Assembly: GCA_963665165.1 (NCBI GenBank)
Contig: OY761989.1
Location: 558,001 to 622,000 of the forward strand
Origin: G963663315 sp963665165
GTDB lineage: Bacteria > Pseudomonadota > Gammaproteobacteria > Arenicellales > Poriferihabitantaceae
Reading direction: 5' to 3'
DNA length: 64,000 nt
Shown here: positions 26,108 to 34,827 of the stretch, one piece after another
How positions within the stretch are numbered: the first letter of the stretch is position 1
Layout: every line of letters begins with the position of its first letter
Position numbers and translations under genes: made by a program
The notes under the pieces: generated by a model
Seen by the model: only the letters and a program-made list of their open reading frames with translations
The model's database searches: none
What the model was told of the DNA's origin: nothing

Positions 26108-27811
26108 ATGATTACTCGGGACCTTACACCAAAACTGGCCAATGCGGCGACCCGGTCGCCCGCAATTACGCTCACCGGGCCTCGGCAAAGCGGCAAGACC
26201 ACGTTATGCCGCGCCGTATTTCCCCGGCATCCGTATGTCACTCTCGAAGCGCCGGATGATCGGGCCTTCGCATTGGACGACCCAAGGGGATTTCTGGGCC
26301 AGTTCCCGGAAGGCGCAATTATCGACGAAGTGCAACGTGTACCCGACCTGCTTTCTTATCTGCAAGGTATCATTGACGAGAACCCGCAGCCGGGACGCTG
26401 GATCCTCAGTGGCTCGCAAAATCTGTCCTTGCTGGAATCGGTCAGCCAGTCTCTGGCCGGGCGGACAGAAGTTCACCATCTGTTGCCATTGACCTGCGGC
26501 GAGATTTCGCGTTTTGATTCGCCTCCCGAAAATCTCGAAGAAACTCTTTATGCCGGAGGCTATCCCCGTATCTTCGACCACAATCTGGTTCCGGCAAATT
26601 GGCTCCGCTCGTATGTCGCCACTTATCTTGAGCGGGATGTGCGCACTCTCAGCAACATCGGCGATCTGATGATGTTCCAGCGTTTCGTCGAATTGTGCGC
26701 GGGCCGCACTGCACAGTTGCTTAACTATTCGTCACTGGCTAATGATTGCGGCATATCGCAGCCGAGCGCGAAAGCGTGGCTCAGCATACTGGAAGCAAGT
26801 TTTGTCGCTTTCCGCCTGCCGGCGTTTCACGCCAACCTGCGAAAACGGCTCGTGAAAATGCCAAAACTGTATTTTTACGATACCGGCCTGGTCTGCTGGC
26901 TCCTGGGAATCCGTCAGCCTCAACAACTTCGCTCACATCCACTGCGCGGGGCTATCTTTGAATCGTGGGTTGTATCGGAGATTCTGAAGCACCGGACCAA
27001 CCGTGGTGAGAGGGGTGGCCTGCATTTTTATCGAGACCGAAACGGGGCCGAAGTCGATCTTGTCATGGAAAGACCGGGTGGCCTTACCCTGGTCGAAGCC
27101 AAGTCAACCATGACGGCCTCTTCGACCCTGTTCACCGGGGCCTGGCGCGTTCGTGGGCATTTCGACAGCGTCTCCCGATCCTGCAAGGTTGTGGTCGCCT
27201 ATGGCGGTGAACAGTTTCAGCAGCGCAAGGACGGCCGGTTGGTTCCCTGGAGAATGCTACGCGCCGTGAGTCTGCTGGATTCCGAGTTCATCGTTTCGGT
27301 CTTCGCCGATGGCAAGCCAGTCGCCAATGCCGGTGTTCTGATCCTGAATACAGCCGGGACCTGGAAACGGGTTGTGACCGACAGGAACGGAGAGGCGATA
27401 CCCGATCCGGATTCTGTTCATGTTCCGATGACTGTTTACGTGGCCATGGAAGGTTTTACGGCGCATGTGGAGCGTGACTGGATTCCGGCCGAATGCATGC
27501 TCCATATCGAACTGAAAGCGCTTCCCGACGGCAGCGGAGCCGTGTTTTTCGAGAACGGACAGGGCCGGGTTCCGGGGCTGGCAGGGAAATTGAATCCTGT
27601 CCGGGACAGCCAGGACAGATTATATATTTACGCGGACAACATTTCTGTCAACGATGGGGAACAGCAACCGGTTCCCTTCGTTATGGACGAAGAATTGCGC
27701 ATCACCGACACCGATGGAAAGGAAAAGCGATTGCGCGTCGTCGATATCACAGGCCGGTCGGCCCTTGTCGAGTACCACTCGACGCACGGGCAGAAGGAAT
27801 CAGGTCCTTAA
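26108..27811 (+). CDS. AAA_14/DUF4143 ATPase with C-terminal extension
   Basis: A 567-residue protein. Residues 1-380 form the common AAA-type ATPase with DUF4143: Walker A GPRQSGKT at 24-31, Walker B GAIIDEVQ near 75, GSQNLSLLESVSQSLAGR sensor region, and the nuclease-like C-terminal FESWVVSEIL plus RNGAEVDLVM and LVEAKST. Residues about 385-567 are unexpected for the family: FADGKPVANAGVLILN with VVTDRNGEA resembles a carboxypeptidase-regulatory (beta-sandwich) repeat, and the rest is unknown. The role of these ATPases is unclear; some act as antitoxin- or defence-like factors. Confidence 0.75.
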   Translation: MITRDLTPKLANAATRSPAITLTGPRQSGKTTLCRAVFPRHPYVTLEAPDDRAFALDDPRGFLGQFPEGAIIDEVQRVPDLLSYLQGIIDENPQPGRWILSGSQNLSLLESVSQSLAGRTEVHHLLPLTCGEISRFDSPPENLEETLYAGGYPRIFDHNLVPANWLRSYVATYLERDVRTLSNIGDLMMFQRFVELCAGRTAQLLNYSSLANDCGISQPSAKAWLSILEASFVAFRLPAFHANLRKRLVKMPKLYFYDTGLVCWLLGIRQPQQLRSHPLRGAIFESWVVSEILKHRTNRGERGGLHFYRDRNGAEVDLVMERPGGLTLVEAKSTMTASSTLFTGAWRVRGHFDSVSRSCKVVVAYGGEQFQQRKDGRLVPWRMLRAVSLLDSEFIVSVFADGKPVANAGVLILNTAGTWKRVVTDRNGEAIPDPDSVHVPMTVYVAMEGFTAHVERDWIPAECMLHIELKALPDGSGAVFFENGQGRVPGLAGKLNPVRDSQDRLYIYADNISVNDGEQQPVPFVMDEELRITDTDGKEKRLRVVDITGRSALVEYHSTHGQKESGP

Positions 27812-27835
27812 GATTCCATCCGGGATTGTCCGCTG

Positions 27836-27941
27836 CTGACCCTATCCCGAGCGGGCATTATGAAGCCTGTACATTAAACCAGATCCGGCTGACCCTATCC
27901 CGAGCGGGCATTATGAAGCCTGTACATTAAACCAGATCCGG
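27836..27941. repeat. Two perfect tandem copies of a 53-bp unit
   Basis: The unit beginning CTGACCCTATCCCGAGCGGG and ending AACCAGATCCGG occurs at 27836-27888 and again without gap or mismatch at 27889-27941. It lies between the ATPase gene and a FitAB-like pair. No coding sequence of note is in it. A recent duplication or a mobile-repeat fragment are both possible. Confidence 0.9.
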
Positions 27942-28021
27942 CGTCAGGGACAGGTCGGGCGCTTGATTGCATTGCAATCATGGCGTAAAGTTGGACTTTG
28001 CGTTCCTTGGGAAGTATGACC

Positions 28022-28264
28022 ATGGCCAGTATCACAATCCGCAATCTCGACGACGATGTGAAGACACGGCTCCGCGTGCGGGCTGCGGACAACGGCCGTT
28101 CCATGGAAGAGGAAGCCCGGTTGATTCTGGGAAAGGCCGTAGAACCGAAGATGGCCCATCGGAATCTCGCGAGCGCCATACGGGCCCGGATCACGCTCCT
28201 CGGTGGTGTCGACCTGGAGTTGCCGCCGCGTGGACCGGGGCGCGAACCACCCTCCTTCGATTGA
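28022..28264 (+). CDS. FitA-like ribbon-helix-helix antitoxin
   Basis: An 80-residue antitoxin starting MASITIRNLDDDVKTRLRVRA, the N-terminal RHH motif of the FitA/VapB type, with NGRSMEEEARLIL following. The C-terminus carries the toxin-binding part. An in-frame upstream ATG at 27998 adds eight unlikely residues. Stop at 28262-28264 just precedes the toxin start. Confidence 0.85.
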   Translation: MASITIRNLDDDVKTRLRVRAADNGRSMEEEARLILGKAVEPKMAHRNLASAIRARITLLGGVDLELPPRGPGREPPSFD

Positions 28265-28268
28265 GCCG

Positions 28269-28691
28269 GTGGTCGTGGCCGTACTGCTGGATACCAATAT
28301 CTTCCGAGCTCCTTCACCGGAGCCGGCGGTAGAGACATGGGCCGGGGAGCATCCGGCGATGAGTCTGTATTTTTCGGTAATCGGCGAAGCGGAGTTGCTC
28401 TACGGTGTTGCAATTCTGCCTATGGGCCGACGACGGGATGCGCTTGCCCTGGCGATTGAGGCAATCTTGCGAGAAGATTTCGATGACCGGATTTTGTCGT
28501 TCGATAGCGGGGCGGCACGTGCTTATGCGGATATTGCCGCCAAGTGCCGCTCCACTGGCCATCCAGTTCAGCATATCGATTGCCAGATCGCGGCGATAGC
28601 ACGCTCGCGCGGGATGGCCGTGGCGACGCGCAATATACGCGACTTCCAGGGCATGGGCATTGAACTTGTTGATCCCTGGACGGCTGGATGA
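28269..28691 (+). CDS. FitB/VapC-like PIN-domain toxin
   Basis: About 140 residues with a PIN ribonuclease core: first Asp in VLLDTNIF, Glu in GEAELLYGV, and late acidic residues in QHIDCQIAAIA and ATRNIRDFQG. The fold cleaves RNA using Mg2+. The start is uncertain: GTG at 28269 or 28275, both without an ATG, immediately after the antitoxin stop. It is the second toxin-antitoxin pair in the window. Confidence 0.85.
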   Translation: MVVAVLLDTNIFRAPSPEPAVETWAGEHPAMSLYFSVIGEAELLYGVAILPMGRRRDALALAIEAILREDFDDRILSFDSGAARAYADIAAKCRSTGHPVQHIDCQIAAIARSRGMAVATRNIRDFQGMGIELVDPWTAG

Positions 28692-28806
28692 TCCGCGTTC
28701 AGGCGATTGATTGCTTCATTTTGGCCAGACACTCCTTGCGGCAATCATCTTCCCCGGCGGATTCGGTAATGTTTCCTGGCCCCGCTCTGATCCCGGAATT
28801 GATACC

Positions 28807-28858
28807 TATCTATCAATAACTATCAATTTTTCAATAATTGATAGATAAATGTTATTAT
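28807..28858. promoter_or_regulatory. Promoter with inverted repeats before the Fic gene
   Basis: TATCTATCAAT (28807-28817) and ATTGATAGATA (28837-28847) form 11-bp inverted arms, and a third CTATCAAT at 28820-28827 also pairs with ATTGATAG. A possible -35 TTCAAT at 28830-28835 and -10 TATTAT at 28853-28858 are 17 bases apart, so the repeats would overlap the promoter. This looks like a repressor operator. Confidence 0.55.
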
Positions 28859-28898
28859 ATCCCTAGTTGATCAATTTTATTTCGATAATTGGGGACAG

Positions 28899-30257
28899 AT
28901 GATGAAAAGGCCGGAAAAAGCTCCGACAATTTCAGCAATAGTCAGTGAACTGGCTACGGAGTCGGGAAAACTTGGAAAACTGCTTTCCCCGGATAGTGGG
29001 CCTTCCGAGCCCACTGTAAAAGGCAAATACCTGCACTGGTCGAAGCTGAAATATAAAAAACCGCCAGTCGGCCTGGACCACAGGCTTTGGTGGAGTGGAA
29101 TAAAATTGACCAGAAGCCAGTCGGCGAGAACAGTTCCACTCAAGGATGCAGGAGGAAGACATTTCAGCTTTACCATGCCGGATACGGTTCTTGAAAAGCT
29201 TCATATTATTGATGGTCAGGCGACAGGGCGGATCGCAATATCCGAAAATGTGATAAATCCGGATACCCGAAACCGGTATGTGGTGAGTTCGTTGATCGAA
29301 GAAGCAATCCGGTCCAGTCAACTGGAGGGAGCATCCACCTCAAGGAAAACCGCATCGAACATGTTGAGGGCCGGGCGCAGGCCAAAGGACAGGCATGAGC
29401 GAATGATATTAAACAATTATGTCGCAATGCAATTTGCCAGGGAGGTCAGGGACAGGGAGTTGACACCTGAACTGGTTCTGTCCATGCACAAAAAGGTCAC
29501 GGAGCAAACGCTGGAAAACCGGACTGCGGCAGGTAGACTTCAAACCGGGGACGATACCCGGATTGGTGTATATGACAACAAAAGCGGGAAACTGCTGCAT
29601 CAACCTCCGCCCGCAGAGCAGCTTGAAACCAGGCTGAAGGAGTTATGCGACTTTGCGAACCGGGAAAACAGCGGGCCGCAATTCATACATCCGGTTGTGA
29701 AGGCAATCATCCTGCATTTCTGGATTGGTTTCGATCATCCATTTGAGGACGGCAATGGAAGACTGGCGCGTGCCTTGTTCTACTGGTCCATGCTGAAACA
29801 CAATTACTGGCTGGTTGAATTCATTTCCATATCGCGAAGTATTAAAAAAGCCCCGGCAAAATACGGATACGCATACCTGTATTCTGAAACGGATGATAAT
29901 GACCTGACCTATTTTCTGATCCATCAACTGGAGGTGATTATTTCTGCGATAGATGATCTGGAAAAATATATAGTCAGGAAAACCGGACAGATTGCCGCGC
30001 TGGAGAAAAGGCTGAGGGGTTCAGGTGATTTCAACCACCGTCAATTGGCATTGCTTGGCCATGCAATCAGAGGCGGTGGCAATCAGGAGTACACATTCAA
30101 GTCGCACCAGACAAGCCATGCGGTCGCTTATGCGACTGCTCGTGCAGACCTGCTTGACCTGGAAGAGAAGGGTCTGTTGGTCAGGGGGCCTCAAAAAAAC
30201 AGGGCGACCTGTTATTATCCGGCGGATAATCTGGAAGCAAGATATGGAAAAATATAA
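28899..30257 (+). CDS. Fic-domain protein (AMPylase-type, self-inhibited)
   Basis: A 452-residue Fic protein. The active site HPFEDGNGR begins at His280, and the autoinhibitory helix motif SSQLEGA (S139, E143, G144) lies N-terminal to it. That is the class II arrangement. Fic enzymes transfer AMP (or other nucleotide parts) from ATP to target proteins. The C-terminal part (about 370-452) includes a winged-helix-like stretch (SHAVAYATARADLLDLEEKGLL) typical of stand-alone Fic/DUF4172-type proteins. Its end overlaps the next gene start by 14 bases. Confidence 0.9.
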   Translation: MMKRPEKAPTISAIVSELATESGKLGKLLSPDSGPSEPTVKGKYLHWSKLKYKKPPVGLDHRLWWSGIKLTRSQSARTVPLKDAGGRHFSFTMPDTVLEKLHIIDGQATGRIAISENVINPDTRNRYVVSSLIEEAIRSSQLEGASTSRKTASNMLRAGRRPKDRHERMILNNYVAMQFAREVRDRELTPELVLSMHKKVTEQTLENRTAAGRLQTGDDTRIGVYDNKSGKLLHQPPPAEQLETRLKELCDFANRENSGPQFIHPVVKAIILHFWIGFDHPFEDGNGRLARALFYWSMLKHNYWLVEFISISRSIKKAPAKYGYAYLYSETDDNDLTYFLIHQLEVIISAIDDLEKYIVRKTGQIAALEKRLRGSGDFNHRQLALLGHAIRGGGNQEYTFKSHQTSHAVAYATARADLLDLEEKGLLVRGPQKNRATCYYPADNLEARYGKI

Positions 30258-31170
30258 TCTGGATGCTGAAATAGTCCGTTTCTTGAAGGATTCGTCACGG
30301 TTTTATCCGGATGAACCGGGTTCCCGCACGGTGGAGGAGGAGCGCCATTGCTATGACCGGTTGTGCCGCGCTTACCAGGCGCCCATTCCCGACAGGGTCT
30401 TGTTCACGGACAGTACGGTGGGTGTTGGCAGCGGTGACCTGAAGATACGGACTTATGAAAAACCGGCGGTGGAGACGGATATCACGATTCTGTATTTCCA
30501 CGGCGGCGGGTTTATTCTGGGTGGACTTGAAAGCCATCATTCCATTTGCGCTGAAATCACGGACCGGTGCGGGTATCGCCTGATTGCCGTGGATTACCGG
30601 TTGGCGCCCGAATTCACCTGGCCGACCCAGGTTGAGGACGCTGTGGATGTGTTTCTGGCGCTGGACCGGGGAAAGACAATCGTGGCCGGAGACTCCGCGG
30701 GCGGCCTGCTGGCTGCGGCAGTGTGCATTTCCGGGTGTGACCAGGAACGGCGCCCGGTCGGGCAGTTGCTGATTTATCCGGTATTGGGCGGGTATCAATT
30801 CGATTACGATTCGTATCGACTATGGAGTGATGCACCCGGCCTTTCCGGCGATGACGTCGAACGATACCTGGGTCTTTGGGCGCCTCCCCCGTTCCCCTGG
30901 TCCGACCCGATGTTTGCGCCCTTGAGTTTCGACCGGTTTGAAAAACTGCCTCCCTGTATCGCCATCGCAGCCGAATATGATCCGTTGAGGGATGACGCCA
31001 GATTTTATGTTGAAAAGTTGAAGGAGGCTGGCGTGACGGCGGATTATTTCGAAGAGACGGGTTTGATCCACGGTTACCTGCGCGCTCGCCATTGCAGCGC
31101 GAAAGCCGGTCGAAGTTTCAGCAGGATATGCGATGGCTTCCACATTCTGGGTGAAAGAATCCAGGCGTGA
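30244..31170 (+). CDS. Alpha/beta hydrolase, HSL-type esterase
   Basis: A 308-residue hydrolase with the oxyanion motif HGGGF near residue 85, the nucleophile elbow AGDSAGG and late acid/His in DPLRDD and LIHGYLR. This is the hormone-sensitive-lipase group of carboxylesterases. Substrate unknown. Start ATG at 30244 lies inside the Fic gene, so the two are co-transcribed. Its end overlaps the next small ORF. Confidence 0.82.
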   Translation: MEKYNLDAEIVRFLKDSSRFYPDEPGSRTVEEERHCYDRLCRAYQAPIPDRVLFTDSTVGVGSGDLKIRTYEKPAVETDITILYFHGGGFILGGLESHHSICAEITDRCGYRLIAVDYRLAPEFTWPTQVEDAVDVFLALDRGKTIVAGDSAGGLLAAAVCISGCDQERRPVGQLLIYPVLGGYQFDYDSYRLWSDAPGLSGDDVERYLGLWAPPPFPWSDPMFAPLSFDRFEKLPPCIAIAAEYDPLRDDARFYVEKLKEAGVTADYFEETGLIHGYLRARHCSAKAGRSFSRICDGFHILGERIQA

Positions 31171-31451
31171 GTTCGGAGCAATATGAAAAGCTGATCGGGA
31201 TTTTTCAGGACATGCTTTCGGTGGAAGAGGGATCGACCGGGCCGCAGTGGCGGTTTACACTGCCGGAGCTGTACGATTTCTGTTGCCAGTCGAACCGCGA
31301 ATTTATTGAACTCGGGTACCCGGGATTCAGAAAACTCCTGTATCGAAACCCGACTAACCAGAAAATTTCCGCCAGCGGCGGCCAGTTCGTGGTGGTCGAG
31401 AACAAAGGGCACATCGACCGGAATATCTATGCGTTGATCCGCAGCGATTGA
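31167..31451 (+). CDS. 94-aa hypothetical protein
   Basis: A 94-residue ORF starting GTG overlapping the hydrolase stop (31168-31170). It contains QWRFTLPELYDFCCQSNREFIELGYPGFRKLLYRNP and a terminal HIDRNIYALIRSD. It looks like a real soluble protein, but I do not recognise it. It is probably co-translated with the hydrolase. Confidence 0.55.
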   Translation: MSSEQYEKLIGIFQDMLSVEEGSTGPQWRFTLPELYDFCCQSNREFIELGYPGFRKLLYRNPTNQKISASGGQFVVVENKGHIDRNIYALIRSD

Positions 31452-31492
31452 ATCAACCGGTCATGAATCGGGCGGGTGACCGGGGCGGGAAA

Positions 31493-31717
31493 TTACGGGG
31501 CTCCGGGTTTGGAGGTATCCCGATCCCATGCCAGCGACAGGTGCAGCGGCTTTCTGTCGGGTTTGACGAACAGGTCTTCCCGTGTCCGTTTGACCAGGAA
31601 GCCGCCATCCAGCAGGATACAGAAACGCTGGATGACATGGCCGCGTTTTTCAACACCTACGATCTGGCCCCATGACTTGCTGAGTTCATCGCGTATACGC
31701 ATGCCGAGGAATTTCAA
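31493..31717 (-). CDS. 74-aa hypothetical protein (tentative)
   Basis: A 74-residue reading frame from TTG at 31717, or 69 residues from the ATG at 31702 (MRIRDELSKSWGQIVGVEKRG). It includes FCILLDGGFLVKRTREDLFVKPD, which looks like ordinary protein. It is in the same direction as the tubulin-like gene at 32214-33374. No family recognised, and no clear ribosome binding site. Confidence 0.4.
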   Translation of the reverse strand: MKFLGMRIRDELSKSWGQIVGVEKRGHVIQRFCILLDGGFLVKRTREDLFVKPDRKPLHLSLAWDRDTSKPGAP

Positions 31718-31843
31718 ATGACTGCTCTGTGCTGAGAATTCAATAAACCGGCAGAATGAACCGGACCTGCGCCCAAGTCAAGCCATCCGGCCAATTAATT
31801 TGTATTGCCGGGAGCCAGGGCTTGCGCCCGAACCCCGGACAGG

Positions 31844-32134
31844 TTATTCAAGAATCAGCGGCTGAAAATCCGACCACAGGACAATTGGTTCCGCCGGACG
31901 CGGCCTGTCTGCGGGAAAGTGGTTCAGGTTCGTGGTAATTTCGAGACCGGCGTTGTAAGCGCCGAGGACCATGTACTGGATAAAATCATCGGGATGATCT
32001 TCCAGTATGGTCTCGGCGCCGCATTTGTAGTTGAGCAGAATCCGCCATTTCATGCGCGAAACACGCTCGTAAGTGTGTTCACAGATGGGAGGCCAGAACA
32101 TGTTGAACTTCTTGATTTGACTGTTGATAACCAT
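31844..32134 (-). CDS. 96-aa hypothetical protein downstream of tubulin-like gene
   Basis: A 96-residue ORF (SRMKWRILLNYKCGAETI, DDFIQYMVLGAYNAGLEIT). It follows the tubulin-like gene by 80 bases on the minus strand and may be in its operon. No known family and no membrane segment. Codon use reads as coding, but this is not proven. Confidence 0.45.
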   Translation of the reverse strand: MVINSQIKKFNMFWPPICEHTYERVSRMKWRILLNYKCGAETILEDHPDDFIQYMVLGAYNAGLEITTNLNHFPADRPRPAEPIVLWSDFQPLILE

Positions 32135-32213
32135 TAGTTGGTCCCCATCATCACCGTAGATGCGTATCTGCCGCTACGGTTGCCCTGACTGTCTCACGTC
32201 CAGCCGTCCGGCG

Positions 32214-33374
32214 CTATTGATTCAGGTTTCTTGCCGAAAGTCCCGGCAGGCAGATATCCGCGTACGACGTCAGATGATCGAAAAACTCATGGTAATCCAT
32301 GGTCACGTTGGATTCATTGCCTTCGGACAGGAAGCTGTCGGCCAGTCGTTGCCGCAGCTTGTCGCTGATCCCGTCAAAACCGATCTCCCTGGGAACGTGT
32401 AAATGAACATCTGCACTGTCAGAACGGAAATCCTTGCTGACGCATGAAAAGTCATCCAGATGATCAATCCACTGGTTGATGACATTGCGCCATTTGCTCA
32501 AGGGCTCACCGGGAAGAACCTGTACTCCGGGGTGGGTGAATTTCGCCAGATTGTAATAAATCCAGCCACCTCCGGTAGCGGATGCCAGCACTCTGGACAA
32601 AGCCCTGCCATCGTCGCGGATCGCAAAACGCATGAACGCGTCTTGCGTGAACTTGGAGGTTACCTCCTGGCGGATACGGTTACGCAAGTCTTTTTCACCG
32701 GTATTCGTATACGAGGTCAGACGCTGCCATGAATGTTCGGTATTGGTTACGAAAATTCCGCCGTTGAACGGATTGGCATCGTCAGCCAGGCCGTCGAGTT
32801 CGTCCAGGCTCTCCTGCAGGGTCGCCGGAACCTCCCCGTCCCCGCTATGGGGCAATTGTCCGACACCGAAGATCGTGCCGCCGCTGAGCTTGTCATTGGC
32901 AAGATGGTTGGTCAGGTCCACCGCCATACCGCTCCCGGTTCCACCGGCCAGATTGAAGCAAACCATGATTCTGGATGGCATTTCCGTTTGACCGATATGT
33001 CCGGCGAAATCGGTCAGGGCCGCATTCATCGAGCCGTTTTCGTCACTGTAGTCCTTGTTGTATATTTCCCTGGCTTCGGCGCGGGACAAGTGTGTTCCGC
33101 CTTCGGCTCCCTCCAGCGAGACCGACTGGAAATGAAAATTATCAGGTGGAATGCCCAATTCCCCGAGTCGTGTCTTCAAGGCATCCGCATAGCCTTTTGC
33201 CCGATCCAGGTCTTCGTCGCCCACATCCACTACAAGAGCGGCAATTCGCGCCCCCGGATTCATTAGAATATCTTCGAGTTCCCCGGTACGCAAAAGCCCG
33301 TCTACATACCCGGCGCCGGAACGGCCAATGCCCACAACATGCAGGCAATAAGGTGATTCATTAGAATTCGACAT
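32214..33374 (-). CDS. Tubulin/FtsZ-like protein, paralog C (short)
   Basis: A 386-residue protein paralogous to those at 48327 and 50368. It has an N-terminal nucleotide-loop-like VVGIGRSGAGYVDGLLR (about residues 13-29) and a tubulin-signature-like CFNLAGGTGSGMAVDL (GGTGSG at 144-149), then VGQLPHSGDGE. These correspond to the T1 and T4 loops of FtsZ/tubulin. It lacks the long PDRDDLF insert and the C-terminal CX3CXC motif of the other two, ending soon after HLTSYADICLPG. Function unknown. It diverges from amiC across 310 bases. Confidence 0.65.
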   Translation of the reverse strand: MSNSNESPYCLHVVGIGRSGAGYVDGLLRTGELEDILMNPGARIAALVVDVGDEDLDRAKGYADALKTRLGELGIPPDNFHFQSVSLEGAEGGTHLSRAEAREIYNKDYSDENGSMNAALTDFAGHIGQTEMPSRIMVCFNLAGGTGSGMAVDLTNHLANDKLSGGTIFGVGQLPHSGDGEVPATLQESLDELDGLADDANPFNGGIFVTNTEHSWQRLTSYTNTGEKDLRNRIRQEVTSKFTQDAFMRFAIRDDGRALSRVLASATGGGWIYYNLAKFTHPGVQVLPGEPLSKWRNVINQWIDHLDDFSCVSKDFRSDSADVHLHVPREIGFDGISDKLRQRLADSFLSEGNESNVTMDYHEFFDHLTSYADICLPGLSARNLNQ

Positions 33375-33684
33375 CGTCTATCCTCCGATTAGCCAGATTG
33401 ATACAAGTCAGAAAATGCTGCCTGGAAGCAACCTCATTGAAATACTCACAATTAACCGCTACAGGTATTCAAATTCAATAGGGGTTACTACCTATTTTTA
33501 CCGATAAGCTGCACAAAAAACTGGTATTAACTCTGGACAAACCAATGAATAATGTGTTAGATGTTGACGGTTACAGGTGGTAGAGAATCAGACAAAATAA
33601 CGAGAACAAGAAAGTCCAGGAATCTATTGTCCCGTCCTGGAGGCAGGTTGCCTCAGCTTTGAAACGCAAGTTAAGAAAACTACT
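33375..33684. other. Divergent intergenic region between paralog C and amiC
   Basis: A 310-base gap holding control signals for two divergent genes. I see AT-rich stretches and a TTGACG (33564-33569) without a good -10 partner. A GG-N9-GC pattern near 33638-33650 is one base short of a sigma-54 site. No gene is apparent. Confidence 0.4.
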
Positions 33685-34827
33685 ATGGGGTTAGATGAAA
33701 CGAAGACATCCGCGCCCTGGCGTGTCGGTGTCCTGTTCTCTGTGACAGGGAATACCGCGGCGATTGAGAGAACTCAATTGGCCGGGACGATGCTTGCCAT
33801 AGAGGAAATAAATGACGCGGGAGGGATTCGGGGGCGTCCGCTCAAACCGGTAGTCTACAATCCCATGTCGGATACCATCGCGTTTGGCCGTTACGCCAAA
33901 CAGTTGATGATCAAGGATGGTGTCAATACCATTTTCGGGTGTTATACCTCCAGCAGCCGGAAATCGGTCTTGCCGGTTGTGGAGCGTCTCAATGGATTGT
34001 TATGGTACCCGACGCTGTATGAAGGATTCGAGTTTTCCCCCAACATCGTTTACACCGGAGCAGCCCCGAACCAGACTGTGACCACGCTGTGCCGCTACCT
34101 GATGAAACGCTATGGCAAACGGTTTTATTTCGTCGGTTCCGACTATATTTATCCTCGTGAGCTGAATCGTCTGATGAAGGAATTCCTGGGCCATAACGGC
34201 GGTTCTGTAGTGGGGGAATCCTATGTCAGTCTGCGCGCCAACCACAGTGAATTCAATCCGATCGTCAGCGAGATAAAAAAACGCCGGCCCGACATCATTT
34301 TCTCCACGGTAGTCGGAGATACGACCACTTATCTGTATCAGGCTTATGCGGATTCCTGCCTTGATCCGAAGACGATGCCAATTGCCAGTCTGACGACGAC
34401 GGAAACGGAAATCCGGGAGATGGGTTATGACGTCGGTGAGCATCATCTGACCGCCGCCAGTTACTTTCAGGGGGTAAAGGGTGAAGCGAACACTGAATTC
34501 GTAAGAAAATACAAGAAACATTTCGGTGATGACGAGCCGACCAATGTCTGTGCGGAAGCCTCCTATTTTCAGGTGCATCTCTTCGCCAAGGCGCTGGATG
34601 AGGCCGGCACAATGGATACCGACGTTTTGAGAAAAATGGTCATGGAAACCGAATATACGGCGCCGCAGGGAAAAGTCTCGATGGATTCGAGAAATGGCCA
34701 CATGGCTCTGTGGTCCAGAATTGGCCGCGCAAATCGTGATGGCCAGTTTGACATTGTTTATGAATCAGCGCAGCAGGTCGCGGCAGACCCGTATCTGATT
34801 GGCCATGGCCGGGTTGCTTCCGATTAG
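33685..34827 (+). CDS. amiC: AmiC-type amide-binding regulator
   Basis: A 380-residue periplasmic-binding-protein-fold protein without a signal peptide, so cytoplasmic. The opening VGVLFSVTGNTAAIERTQLAG and SSRKSVLPVVERLNGLLWYP closely resemble Pseudomonas AmiC, which binds small amides and holds AmiR inactive until amide arrives. It overlaps the AmiR reading frame, as expected. It resembles the UrtA-like protein at 35654, consistent with shared ancestry. Confidence 0.9.
   Translation: MGLDETKTSAPWRVGVLFSVTGNTAAIERTQLAGTMLAIEEINDAGGIRGRPLKPVVYNPMSDTIAFGRYAKQLMIKDGVNTIFGCYTSSSRKSVLPVVERLNGLLWYPTLYEGFEFSPNIVYTGAAPNQTVTTLCRYLMKRYGKRFYFVGSDYIYPRELNRLMKEFLGHNGGSVVGESYVSLRANHSEFNPIVSEIKKRRPDIIFSTVVGDTTTYLYQAYADSCLDPKTMPIASLTTTETEIREMGYDVGEHHLTAASYFQGVKGEANTEFVRKYKKHFGDDEPTNVCAEASYFQVHLFAKALDEAGTMDTDVLRKMVMETEYTAPQGKVSMDSRNGHMALWSRIGRANRDGQFDIVYESAQQVAADPYLIGHGRVASD

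Noticed and set aside
33630..33655. Sigma-54-like promoter before amiC
   Set aside because: The GG to GC spacing is 9, one base short of the consensus 10, and the CAC part is missing.
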